Positions 10,098-22,157 of a stretch of DNA of 64,000 nt are shown piece after piece. The DNA is from Diploscapter coronatus (taxonomy: Eukaryota > Nematoda > Chromadorea > Rhabditida > Rhabditidae): contig OZ038423.1 in assembly GCA_964036155.1 (NCBI GenBank), forward strand, positions 26,117,249 to 26,181,248. The letters run 5' to 3'. The position numbers and the translations under genes are program-made. The notes under the pieces were generated by a model, which was not told the origin of the DNA, searched no databases, and saw nothing but the letters and a program-made list of their open reading frames with translations. How positions within the stretch are numbered: position 1 is the first letter of the stretch; every line of letters begins with the position of its first letter.

Positions 10098-13000
10098 TTT
10101 GTACTAGTCGAATAAAGTTTAGTAAAAGTACTCCAAAATTCGTTGAAAAGTATTCGAATATTTTTCAGCCAAATATCCGCTCGTTTCACTACTTTTCAGT
10201 TGGGAAAACTCTGAAATTGGCCGAAATTTTGAACGGCAAAATGAAAAATTGAAAACAAGTGAATTTGTCGCTAGGAAATTGAAAAATTTTGAGACGAACG
10301 AGAGAGTTCTAATTAACCAAGACATATGAACAACAACAAGTTTAGAGATTGTATCCAGGAAATTTGAAAATCAGCAAGTTTCAAGCAATATCATGGGATT
10401 TTTGAGCGGAAAATATTGAAAAAGTTGAAATCTGCTCAACTGCTAAAAATACTGAAAAGTTGGGATAATTCTAAATTCAAAATGGAAGGAAATTGGTAGA
10501 TTTTGCAGGTATTACTTTATATAAACCTCAAAAATTGCTGCATCCATTAACCTAAAAATGAGAAATTTTAGGATCTAGAGGGGATATGTATGAAGTCTCG
10601 AGAAGGGAAGCCCAAAAATCTCAATTGCATATTGGAAAGAGATTAGGAAGCCTTTGAATAGCAACCATACCATCGTCGTACTATAAAGGAGTTTAGTTTC
10701 CTAGGAGTATTCGAAAGTGGAAAAAGCAACTTAATTTCCAGCAATGTTCAGAAGCCAAGTAGAGTTTGATGACGATTTAGCCTGCGAAGGGCTAATAACA
10801 TAACATAATAATATGCGATTTACATAATTTGAATAAATTAGTGGGATTCAAAGAATGATGTAGTGATTACGGTAATGGCACGAGACTTACAAAATAAATA
10901 TAAAGAGAATTCCGGTTTGCAAGAGAAGACATCTAGAAATATGGCACCATTATTTGATGATTTGTAGAGTTGGGAGGAAAATTAAATATAGTTAATGGTA
11001 GGTGTAGAAAGTGTACTTCTAGACACTACTATCTTACGATCATTTCAAGATACGGTATTATTCAGTGCATATCAGGGACGAGCGGAATATTCCATTCCGG
11101 ACCATTTTTGGTAATTTTTCGTTCCGTGTTCCGAAAATCTCAAAATACCATTCCGCTCGTCCCTGGTATACATAAAATGTGCATAAAAATTTGAAGTAGT
11201 TTAATTTTCAAATAAGTTAAATTGATACCCTATTGACAAGATAAGGATATAGTAGTCAAGTTTAGCAAATTTTCAGAATGAAAGATTATTGCTAAAGGGG
11301 TCCTCAGAGAGGTTATGGAAGATCTTTCTAATCTTTAGTCCCTACAGAGATATAATTTAAGTTTCTCTTGGGTTCGATAGTAGTGATGAGGAATGATAAT
11401 GTCGGTGATTATTAAGGATTCATTTAGGGGAATCCTTTCAAGATATTGACTTGCGTGACAAGCAGCGAACTGATGGCGTAAGTGTCTGAAAAGAAATACT
11501 TGGACCAATTTTTGCTCAAAAATGAACCCCAGGGAGTTCTCCCATCACAAACGCCACAGGCAAAGATGACCGACTAAAACAGAAATTCGAATTTCTTTTC
11601 TAAAAAATAATAATAGACCTGATTTTCGAAATACTATCGTATTTACGCAATTTAATAAATTTAAGTTTATGATTGCCCAGCTTAAGAGTTTAAACCTTAT
11701 GCATGATGGCGGGAATATGCTAAAGAGTAATTTAATCTGAGGATAATCTAATGTTTTCTTGAGAAAAATGAAACGCTGAGTTTTGGAAAGCAAGAAAATT
11801 CGCGTCACCTCGAAACTTCGGTTGAAAATTCATGCAAGACGAATTTGTCAGGTGAAAAATGTGCTCATTTCTATTGTCCTTGAGAAAAAGGACTAGAATA
11901 TACGATGCAAAACATGAACAGCATCTTCTTTAGAGGGAACTCGAAAGGACGACACGACTTTTCTACGATGTTTCGAGATAAATAAATTAAAACTGGAGCA
12001 CCAAGTAGGCGGCGCGCCCACAATCATTCATAACTAAATAGTAGAACGACGAAAAATTGAACAGGCCGTATCTTGATAGGGAATAAATCTCTGGATATTG
12101 TTTTAACTGTGTATTTAGCAGTCATCAATTAAATTAAGGTAGAAGTAGTCAGGTTACTATTACTCTGGAATCGTATTTTGATAGTAGATTAATGACAATA
12201 AGCATTTTTTTTTCGATACTAGACTATGTAGATATTTATGTCAGACACAATGATTTTATATTATCTTATATATCTATATTAGCTAAATATTGAAAAAGTG
12301 AGGAAATTGAGCAAGATTATCCAAATATGGTTGCACTTTGATAGTAGAAAATTCTTCCTAGACATATCCCAATCACGAATAAATGATACTAGACATATTA
12401 TTTAGCAGTGTATCTATGATAGAATGACGATATTTAGTGGATATCGCTATACAAACGGGCATAACAAAAGGATTTACGTTATGTCTAAAAGATATGAGCT
12501 TGAATGCCACATTTACGAGTTAAAAGACTATGACGAATGGATGTTACAATATCCCCAAATCAAGTTTAAAATCTAGTTCCCCTCTCATAAAATTAAATGA
12601 GTCTGTTTATGGTTTAAAAGTCAATTTTGAAGAATTAGCCTATTTCCGGTCAGTAAAAATAGACTCATGGAGTCTCATTTTTAGCTATATAGCCTTGAGA
12701 GATACGATTAAATGTCCACCCTCACAATGTCCATATCTCTTTTGCGAAAGTTAATCATCAATTATGAATGCAGCATATAAACATGTATAAGTTATAAGGT
12801 ATTGGAGAAGAATGTTTATGCTAGGTGTGAATTTATTATCAGCGGAATAATGAGGTTAAAGCAAATTCGTTTAAGATATATTCCCAAGCCTGGGGAAAAC
12901 TGTAGTGTAATGCTTATGATGCAGCAGCAGACATTTTTTTTCACTTCCTACAAATTATGTCTATACGCCCTTTCCCCGTCCCAGCCTAACTCGGCAAATC

Positions 13001-14837
13001 GCGATTTTTAATAAGTTCCAAGCCGGAAATTCCGGCTTTCCGCAAAAAAATGAACTGGAAAACAGGTAATACGGAAATTTCCTAGGAAGTCGAGGAGTGT
13101 AAAGTTCAGGCGAGAAATCATTTTCCCGGAATTTTTGATGATTTCACGAAAATCGCGCAACGCGAGCTTAGTAGTGGATTAACATATTCAGAGGCGTTGT
13201 TAGAATAGGAAGAACCAAAAAATGAAGCCTTAGAGTATTCAATGCATATAAATTAACAATATCCTAAATCCTTAGGTCGAGATATATGATTTCATGAACT
13301 TATTTAAAATAATAGGAGGGGATGCACTTTACAATATAATTGAGGTTTTATATCAAAGGAAATCTAGACTATGTGTCCGCCTACATGAAAGAAATGACAT
13401 GAAAATGAGGATTTTTGTCAAAAACGAATGAATTATCCGGGGAGAGATGTCAATCACTGCTAGGCGACGGGTCGAGCGACATTCCACTCGGCTATTTGAC
13501 CAAGCGAGTCTCAGGATCACATGGCAAATATTTTTCAATGAAGAGGAAGTCGGAAATCGAGATTCTTCAAATTCTTGGGACTAAAATGAAAGAGATGTTT
13601 ATTGACTCGGGATGAAGCACGCAAAAACTCACTCAAAATAAACATGTTTGGGGGACAACTCAATAATTCACAAAATGAGACATCCTCCAGTCTGATTTTT
13701 GGAGCCTTCTAGGATTTCTAGGGAAAAACATATCAAACACTTAACTTCTCAAATTATAGTTTTATACGTAGCCTAATAAATACCGTAATTTGAAATAATT
13801 ATTCCATTTACACATCAAATTCGAAATAACGATTTTCGTGAAAAATAAAACCAAACATTGACTTTGTCAAATTAAATTATAGTAATAATTGTAATTTTAG
13901 ATATCCCATCAAAATACTGTAAAATTAAAGTTATTAAATTAAATCCAGAGAATGCGTCTAGTTGGAGCTAAATTTAATATAAAATACGGTAAACATTAAC
14001 GGAAGACTTGATATATCCTCGTGACTCCTGCAAAAAGCGATATATAGGAAATGACAAGCGCCCTAAATGAACCAACAATTTCTAAATGATAAAAGGTAGT
14101 TACGCACTATGTTAATGATGAATAGAGCTAATTTCTGCAAAACCTATAGACGATTAACATCATTTCCTATAGAAGTGTAGTTGCAAAATGTCTCGAAATC
14201 AGAGCCATAAGTCTAAATTTCAAAACTCACAGCAGGATGAATATTTCAATACGGAATTCATGAAACTCAAGCCCTCTCATTCAGCGATATTTAAGATATT
14301 CCAGATTGCGTGACTTTGTCCTAGAATATATTGCAACAGAATGTCCGATCTTCTATTTTCGATTTTCATTAAAATCGACTCAAATATGTATGGCATTTAT
14401 ATTGTATCCTGGGGATTATGGCTATTGCAAATGGATAATCCGAAGGGGATTTCGAATATGGATAAATAAAATTTATTGCTGATTCCACTTAAGCATGATA
14501 AAATTTGCAAGGTTCGAAAAAAAAATCAAAGTAAATAGAAATGCCGACTTAAGGAGCATTCAGATCGGACCAGAAAATAAAGGTTAGGAGTTCCCGTGAA
14601 AAAATCATAATTGGGTCCGACTGAGTCCTCCCTAGGTCTGGAAAATGCAATAAAGCTCCCGTATAAGCAAATTAGTCGAATGGCTTTGAAAGAATTGGTC
14701 AATCAACAAAAGTCGTTGCACATTCAAATAAACTAGGAAATTATAGTGATGAAAATTAGAATACAAGAATTTTTGCACACTACTTTTAGTAATCGCCAAA
14801 ATAGTGGAAAATCTGGATTTATCTGGAACTTTCAGGA
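10098..14837. other. Long gene-poor interval
   Basis: Across 4.7 kb I found no chain of exons with consistent phase and no recognisable domain on either strand. The only defined structure is the inverted-repeat element at 11070-11169. Upstream regulatory DNA of nlp-47 should lie just right of 10097. Short open frames at 11545-11808, 12530-12754, 12802-13011 and 13353-13615 look random. Confidence 0.4.
11070..11169. repeat. Small inverted-repeat transposon remnant, hAT-like ends
   Basis: The element starts CAGGGACGAGCGGAAT and ends with the reverse complement ATTCCGCTCGTCCCTG. Internal ATTCCATTCCGG and GTTCCGTGTTCCG segments repeat the theme. Ends beginning CAGGG are characteristic of hAT-type elements, so this is probably a 100-base non-autonomous copy. 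Flanks GTGCATAT and GTATACAT match only partly, so an 8-base target duplication is possible but decayed. Confidence 0.65.
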
Positions 14838-15400
14838 TTATTTCCCTGTGCTGCCTCCCAGGAATGTGTGACTTTCCGTGCCTGAAAACTCATAATTTGC
14901 AGGAAAATAATCCCATCTCATGTATGCTAAGTCTGCAGACTAACATCCTGGAAACTCGTGAATAACTCAACTATTACTCATCTTTTCCGATTCTCATAAA
15001 AATACTAAATAAAGCAGTTCTACTTAAACTTCCTTATTTTAGTGAAAAAATCTTATTTTTGCAGGATTCTAAGGATGATTCAAAGTTTTCGGACAAGTAA
15101 AAATAACCTCCATGGCCATATCCTTTAGGTCCAAAAGTGGCTCCGTAACATCGATTACAGTAGGGCTTTCCCTCATGCTGAAAGTAATTTTGCGAGATTT
15201 CAATTTCACAGATCCAACCTCAGAGTGACTTCCAGCGGTTAGCGTCTTTCCGCAGGGCTTGTTGAAACATTTCAAACAAGGCCGGTGCCAATCCTTACCG
15301 AGTGAAGAAACTCGCTCCGCTAAAAATCAGCATAAGATCCAAAAATGTGAGTAGAATTACCGAAATACACAGGCTTTTGGCAATTCGGACAATTGGGCAT
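14838..15400 (-). CDS. valv-1: CRIP-type single LIM-domain protein (VALV-1-like)
   Basis: Four exons (15400-15361, 15319-15219, 15177-15108, 14881-14838) give 84 residues. The start [20 protein letters not shown] carries the first zinc-binding cysteines. It is followed by [31 protein letters not shown] and [17 protein letters not shown], and the protein ends [13 protein letters not shown]. This is the full cysteine-rich intestinal protein layout: one LIM domain with eight zinc ligands, then the glycine-rich FGPKGxGxGG and ESHTF tail. CRIP proteins are small cytoplasmic or nuclear zinc scaffolds; the C. elegans member valv-1 is expressed in pharyngeal-intestinal valve tissue. Two of the donors are GTTGGA and GTTATT, weaker than usual but in frame. 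The length matches the family, so the gene appears complete. The symbol is given by family resemblance. Confidence 0.9.
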
Positions 15401-17960
15401 TATTCTATCTGCAAAAAGATCTTTTTAAATAGGAAAATTCGATGGAAATATGTAACAACGGATAATTTATTGCCAAAATGGTGATAACGAGGTTGAATAG
15501 AGCTTGAAATAAAAAAGGAAAAAATGAAAATGCAGGAACATAACCAACTGAGCTGCTGAGGATAGAGATAAATGAGTCTAAATGACAAATGGAATGAAAT
15601 GAATATTGGATTGGAGCACGCCTTGAAATATGAAATGTCACTGCAAGAATGAAACGACAAACGAAAAGTAAACATAAGGAATGCGAACATTTTTCTCCAC
15701 GTGTATTAGCATAGGGGTTTGAAAAAGGCCGAGATAATTTTATCAGGCTCGGAGAATGACGCAATGAGTCAGCAAATTTTTCAAGGGGAATTATTTGATT
15801 ACGGATGACTCTCTGGCAACGCCCCTGCTAAATTTAAAGACTATCTACCGGTTACATACTTGATCGTAAAATTTTTGATAGTGAAAATCTTTTAGAAATT
15901 ATAATGAAAAGTTGAAAATTTCTTAGAAGAGAGATTAAAGCATGGGGTTTAATTGAAAAAATCATTTTTTTTGTAAAAAAAATTACAGAAACACATGAAA
16001 TTTGCGAGACATTTATTTAAAGTTGAAGAAAATAGGTTCAAAACCTGAATTTCATAGAATGGGAATCTGAAATCCTTTATGGAAGACTGTAGAAATGTCT
16101 TCCTATCTAATTCTAAGTTGGAGGGTTCGTGCGGTGTGGAAAAATTCAAAAGGAGACGAAGACGACTGTCTCATAAAAACTAGCAAGGGAAGAGGAATCA
16201 TTTGAGTAAACATTGTTAGAAGAAAGGATGAAGAAATTTGATGCCCCAAATCTCTTGTATGAAAAAATATACTTAATAATAGGAGAAAAATCTAAAATAA
16301 ATTCATAACCATAAAGAAGGCTTATACTTGATGAAGTATATTTGAAAATATAAGCTATACCCAAATTATTTTTAAATGATTCAATGAAGTACGAAAACCT
16401 ATAATATGTTTTTTTAAATGGTGATTATTATTTGAAGAAAATATTATAAGGTAATTTAAATGATTCAATAAAAATTATATAGAGTTGGTTCTTCCAACCT
16501 AAAACGTTCAAGTTTGAATGTGAAGAGTTGGGAAAATTATGGAGAGGTAGGGAAATTTGGAAAGAGTAGGAGAAGAAATGGAATGGAATGACACATTTCA
16601 AAATGATGGCATTTCGAAATACTCGACTACCAACAAAGAGAATATACCGCCAAAATCCGAATCTGCATTGATGAGAATGTTTCAAATAGAGGTTGGGGAG
16701 TTGAAATTTGCATATATATATATAAAATTTAATTTAATGCTAACTTTAGAACTCTCGATTTTCATGTATAATAAATAATAGTAAATCTTCCCCGAAAGAT
16801 ATTCAATTTTATGCAAACTCGAATAAATCTGATCTACATTTTGAACAACTTATAATTAGAGATGTGAAAGTTTGTGCCAATCTTCAAGCTATACTTCAAT
16901 ATATGCTAATTTCTCTTCATAATATTTCTCTAATGTTACATCATATCACCTCGAAAGTCATCTTCAATATCTTCATATTTCCAATTGGACATTCGATGAC
17001 GTTTTCATATTCGTTTCTCATAGAGACGGAGGGGCCCAATCGATATGCCTCCTCTGTCGCGACCCACAGTGTGCCTCTTTGCAGATGTGTCATGAGTGGC
17101 GAGAGAGCATTAGAAAAGAAGAGAGGCGCCGAGATGCAGACGAAAGGGCATCAGCCCTCACTCGCAAGGCCACACACACACATGGATGCTATGTCACCAA
17201 CTTCATTTTATATCTTCAAATGTCTAATGCCGTATCCGATCTAAATCATGTTTTTATTCGTATGCTTTATCATATCATTTATATCAAGTTTATGAAATCC
17301 ACTGTTCTTTATATGCTTTATCTTGTACATTGTACCAGGCTCTATGGTGTAATGATAAGTCATGAAGAAATCATATATCTGAATTTAAGCGTATCTTCTT
17401 CTTTCAACCTCTCAAGTATCCTGTTGTTTCAAAATTAATCCTCACTCTCTATCCTTAACCATATAATCTTCCTGAATGAAGTTGTGTAGAGACGTGAAAT
17501 TTCCCCCGAAATAGCCCGACTGTATTTTATTTGCTATCTACTGGTCGATCTAGCGTCTGTCTGTCTAGCGCCTCTCACTTTCCTTTATTCTCTCGGGATT
17601 CAGGCCAGGTCGCGACATGGTTCATGTGGGGTTAGCCTACTCTCTCGTCTTCCCATTTCTCTTTCATGCCCTTACTTGGTCACATCCACGTTTTTCTTTT
17701 ATATTTTATCCATTTTCATGATTACTATTGGATCATCCAAAAAGTTGTTTTAATTTAAAATTAACATATATATTTTCATTCTGTTATTTTTTATCATAGA
17801 TGGCAAACATATAACGAATTAGGGAGTGCTATTCTTTCGTATTATGTGAACTTATTGGATGGTCGAATGTATTAAAGTTCAAATTATTCTTTATCGCTAA
17901 ATATAATTAGCAAAACCCGATTTTTCAGAATTTTTAAACTATTTTAAATTCAGATCAGAA
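15401..17960. other. Intergenic, probable divergent promoter region
   Basis: No supported gene. The interval lies between two divergently transcribed genes, the LIM gene on the left and the Myb/SANT-like gene on the right, so it should hold both promoters. A more GC-rich patch with two GTCGCGAC palindromes (near 17057 and 17608) and GTCTGTCTGTCT repeats near 17553 stands out and may be regulatory. Open frames here (16864-17438) overlap one another in different frames without a domain. Confidence 0.45.
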
Positions 17961-19576
17961 ATGACAACAACCTTGGAAGAACTGCTGTCAAAAACGGAGC
18001 CCAAACCTGAGACTATCGATGTTGCTGAACCAGCTGCTGATTCTCCTAACAGCAACCAGGGCAACTCTCGGAAACGTTCAGCTCTATCCTTCCTTCTCTC
18101 TGAAGACCCCATGGACAAGTTCAACAAGCTGTTCGATTTTGAGGTTAATTTTAATCTATAGCGCCTTTTTTAATTCTAACACTAATCACGTTATTCCTTA
18201 ATTTTTGTTAGCTGTATCATTTCCAAATTTTAACGATAATGGCGTTGTCTTTTATATTTCTTAAACGACGTCATCTCAGGACGACGACAACTCGAATGGC
18301 GTCGCACCGAAGAAAGAGCGTTCTTCTTCGCCTTTGGAAGAAGAAGATCTAGCCCTGTACGATCCAGTCACCCACCTTCAGAATATAATGGCACGCGAGA
18401 GCGCTATATGTTTAAAAACTCGAATTTTACAGAACAAGAACGCCAATGACTACAAGAAGCGCCTGCATCCACAGGCCATGTACCACATGATCGTCAAGTG
18501 CGTTCTGGAGCGTGCTGACGTCCTAATCAATAAAAACGCCAGTAGAACTCCCCAGGCGAACCATTTGAGATGGAAGGCTTGGGAGGAAATTAAGAAAATC
18601 CTCGTGGAAAAGACTGGACAGGTAGGAAATCAATGAAAATGAGTTAGAAAGGCGTTAGGACATCATTTTTCACTTTAGAACATCTCCATCGAGCAAATTC
18701 AAACGATTTGGCGTCACCAAAAAGCGAAACTCGCAAGGACCATCGATTTTTCGAAGAGGTTGGGAAAAATCAAGAAGAATTAAAAAGATGTCACATTTTA
18801 GAGTTGACGCCAGCATGTATTCTGATGAACCAGATTACGTTAATACGGGAGAATACGCCTTGAATTTTTCGAATCAATCCTTCAGACAAGCAAATTCGCA
18901 GTCACCAACTCCTAGTCATCAGTTATCTTTGGCGGAGCTCTTATCCAGGGTATTTAATTTCACTTTTTCCTATAAAATGCATATTGAACCATTCAATAAG
19001 TTTTTTTTTTTAATTAAAGAAATTAGCATACATGCGTTTCTTCATATTATTCTGGTCAGATAAAGTTAAAATACTAATCTTTAAAATGTCAAAAACGTGT
19101 TGAATAATCAAATACGATTTCAGCAGCCAACTCTGAACATGTCTCTACCCCACGACGAGCACCTTTTGACCGCCAAGACGACACAAATGGGCGGCACGTC
19201 GTCAGGAGAGAGCAACGACTCGAGTTTCCCCGCGGTCGCCAAAACCGAACCGCAATCTCCTCAGGGAAGATCGCCAAACCAAAATTCTTTCATAAATGGA
19301 AATTCCGGAAGGAAAAACACGTCGATTTCCGATGAAACGCATCTAGCACTACAGAAGCTGATTCAGGTATTTTTTAGCTATATATCTAAAGATATGAAAG
19401 AAATTTAAGTAAGATTTTGATTAAAATTATGAAAGCCGGATTTTCGAAAAATATATTTTATATTTTAGGTCCAAACAACATATCTGGAACGAAGCCTGGA
19501 GATACAGAATATGCAGATGAATTTAATGCGAGATTTCAACAAGCAAATCCAATCTATTCTTTCGGGTCAAAGATGA
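17961..19576 (+). CDS. Myb/SANT-like DNA-binding transcription factor
   Basis: Six exons (17961-18143, 18280-18621, 18679-18758, 18802-18949, 19124-19366, 19469-19576) join in phase to give about 367 residues. The start follows AAATTCAG. An acidic N-terminus (LSEDPMDKFNKLFDFE, EDDDNSNG) precedes a helical block at about residues 120-200 containing MYHMIVKCVLERADVLIN, NHLRWKAWEEIKKILVEK and ISIEQIQTIWRHQKAKLAR. That three-helix W...W...W pattern fits Myb/SANT-like (zeste or Myb_DNA-bind_5) domains. A low-complexity Ser/Gln-rich middle follows. The end (LIQVQTTYLERSLEIQNMQMNLMRDFNKQIQS) looks like a coiled coil for dimerisation, as in that family. A nuclear regulator is inferred; I cannot assign an orthologue. 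An ATTTTACAG inside exon 2 at 18424-18432 resembles an acceptor, so a small extra intron is possible. Confidence 0.75.
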
Positions 19577-20214
19577 TTACCTCTATTTTTTAGCAATTAA
19601 TAAAAGTAGTAAGTAAAGTCGAAAAAATAAAGTGGTTAAAATTAGACATCTATATTTTTCTTACTATTTTTATTAGTACTCCTTTACCATAATATGAAAA
19701 TTTGCTTTAGTCATGCATAGATCACTCACAATTGTTCCATTATTAAATGTGATATTTTGACATTTCTTTATTTTTAGTATTCCATGTTTTGTTTATTTTA
19801 CAATGAGATAGGATCTCGAAGAAAAACAATGAAATAAATGATTTTAAAAGACAAAGAGATCTAAATTCTGAGACGTTAAGTAAGCGTCATCTAATAATGA
19901 GTATGATAAGCAAAATGGCACTACAAGTTTAATTATAAAATGCGTAAGTAAAATATTTTCTAAAAAAAAACAATCGACACGTATTTCGGATATTATCGCC
20001 GGTAAATTAAGCGGTAAGATTGAGAAATTTCCAATTCAAAACTTAAGGCAATCATTATGAAACATCAACATATTTGTAGCATTTTACAACGATATTATGG
20101 CTTACTTTAGTACACATAAATTTGAATACTTGGATTAGGGGAATCATAAGGTAAAATAAAATATGTAATCTATACAAGCGAAACTAGTTGAATCTAAAAT
20201 ATGTTTACTTTTTA
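19577..20214. other. Intergenic between convergent genes
   Basis: This is the 3' flank shared by the Myb/SANT-like gene and the leftward four-TM gene. It is AT-rich, with AATAAA-like signals at about 19599 and 19626 just after the plus-strand stop. No other feature is seen. Confidence 0.5.
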
Positions 20215-21150
20215 TTACCATAAATCGCATTTTCTACAGGTTGGTCTATCACAATTATCGAATGTGGCTGCCTGGTTTGCATCGGCCTGGCTATCTCATA
20301 TTTTCCATGATTAGAGGATGAATTTCTTTTCCAATACATCTTAATTGGCATAATTAAATATTTAATTAAGTAGTATAATTAACTCACAAAGAATAAAGTC
20401 AAAACAATATAAAACAAGAAGATATGACCAAACAGCAGGAAAAATACGTGTCCAAGAAGGGAGCCCATGTAGCGAACTAAATTATATTTAACTAAGATAA
20501 TTAGGGTAATTAAATATTATTAATTATTTAGTTTGAGTAATTAGCGAACCTCCTTGCTGACTTCTGTCCTCTTCAAATTCTGGTACATGATAATCAGTTC
20601 TATTATTCGAAATGAATAATTGCACGATGTAGTAGATAATTAGTATTGACAGCGATATAACTCGAATTATCTAAAACTTAATTAGGTAATCAAACATCCA
20701 ATTAGTAGATAATTACCTCTAAGATGCCGAGTGGAATCATACAATAGGCATTTTCGGCGTAGAGTCCATGTATCGAAATTAGAAACGCTATGATTTCGGC
20801 GAGAAATAATATAGCGTGCGCTAAAAATTAGCATTTTAAAATGTTATTTAATTCAAATTTGGTACCTAGAGGTGGCATAGCCAAGTAGAATTTTGTTATG
20901 AACAGATATTGAGCTATCCCGAGCATTATGATAAGAGTAAACATTAGCACGGCTAATACGGTCTTCTGAAAATGCAAGTTAAAAGTTATTTTAAACAAAT
21001 TAAACTAAAAGTATACAAGTTTAGAGAAGAGGAAATACTAATGATTATAAAAACTTAATGATAGAAACAAATTCTGACCTTCATATTCAGATTGCATGTC
21101 GCTCCAGGTTGAGTGGGACTCAGCCAGTGGCTAAGCCCAAAGTAGGGCAT
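20215..21150 (-). CDS. Four-transmembrane protein, nematode family of unknown function
   Basis: Six exons splice in phase from ATG at 21150 to TAA at 20215-20217. The product is about 200 residues. It starts MPYFGLSHWLSPTQPGAT. Four hydrophobic spans follow: TVLAVLMFTLIIMLGIAQYL, AILFLAEIIAFLISIHGLYA, VISLSILIIYYIVQLFI and LLGHVFFLLFGHIFLFYIVL. The polar C-terminal tail ends in QPVENAIYGNKK. A loop of about 25 acidic and polar residues (DYHVPEFEEDRSQQG) separates TM3 and TM4. There is no signal peptide and no motif that I recognise; the layout is tetraspan-like but lacks the CCG motif of tetraspanins. Function unknown, membrane location inferred. Introns use GTCAGA and GTACCA donors as well as GTAATT, as do neighbouring genes. 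Confidence 0.7.
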
Positions 21151-22157
21151 CTCCCTCGATCTTGGCTTGGGTTTTTCAAAATACAATAGGATTCTGAAAT
21201 TTTGTTTTTCCCCAAAATTAAGTTACCTATTAAATGATGACTCACGTCATGAAGAGTTGCGATTAGAGTTACGAAACGTATTTTCAATGTGATAATAGAA
21301 AATAGACTGATAATTGATATCAACAGATAGTTTTATCAGAGGTACGATAAAGAGGGGCGGGTCTAAGCCCTATAAAATTGGAAAATGCTGAATTTCCGTA
21401 GCATCAAAGATAGCCCGAACCGTAATCATAAATTACAGGCGGAAAATGCGAAACCTATAAAATCTTTTTCCCAAGAATATCTCAGAACCTCACACCGTGA
21501 AAAACTTGGGAGAAATCGTAAATTGCTTTAACTACCTTAAATCTACACTTGCGATTTCGACAAAAAGTCAATGAGGTAAAATATCGATTGAAGTTGAAAA
21601 TTGACGTATCTACCTTGAAAATCGGGTGTAAAATTGCGAAATTTCGAAGGTAAGAAGACAAAATTCTCCGTGGGAATGCGAAAATATAAACAGGAAAGTT
21701 CGCAAGGCCGAAGTCGAGAGGAAAAAGAGGCAAACGAGGAGAAATATAACTGGAAAACCAGAGGGAAAAGACAGAAAAACGACTCCCTCTTGAAATCAAT
21801 CGATGGAAAACTTTGAAAGGCATGCTAAGCAAAACAAAGGCGGGTGCCCATTTTTTGTGCAAAGTTGGTCCATTTTAAGAATTGAAAAGAAATGCAACAA
21901 AAGTGATGCAAATAATTGATAAAATGATAATATGGAAAAGATGGAGAGAGGCGGGAAATAGAAAGAAGGAGTGAAATCAAGGCCGGTTCCCGCTGTGGGA
22001 GAATTCATCAAATCGGCACGCGACTTCGAATTATCAATTCGACTAATATTATAATTCGAATTTCGAAAATCAATATTCATAGTTTATTATCAAGATTTGA
22101 GATCATAGATATTTGTTGTATACCAATAAAATGACATCTTTGCCAAGAATGCACCAT
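21151..22157. other. Intergenic, upstream of the four-TM gene
   Basis: This holds the promoter side of the leftward four-TM gene and the 3' flank of the leftward Cys-rich gene. Open frames at 21482-21862 and 21796-22080 on the minus strand overlap in different frames and show no domain. A purine-rich plus-strand patch (21690-21780) explains them. Confidence 0.45.

Noticed and set aside
11545..11808. 87-codon minus-strand frame
   Set aside because: Hydrophobic AT-driven composition, no splicing context, no family pattern.
17339..17372. tRNA A-box-like TGGTGTAATGAT stretch
   Set aside because: No matching acceptor stem, anticodon arm or TTCGA B-box follows.
16864..17438. Two overlapping plus-strand frames upstream of the Myb/SANT-like gene
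   Set aside because: They overlap in different frames, have no domain, and sit in probable promoter DNA.
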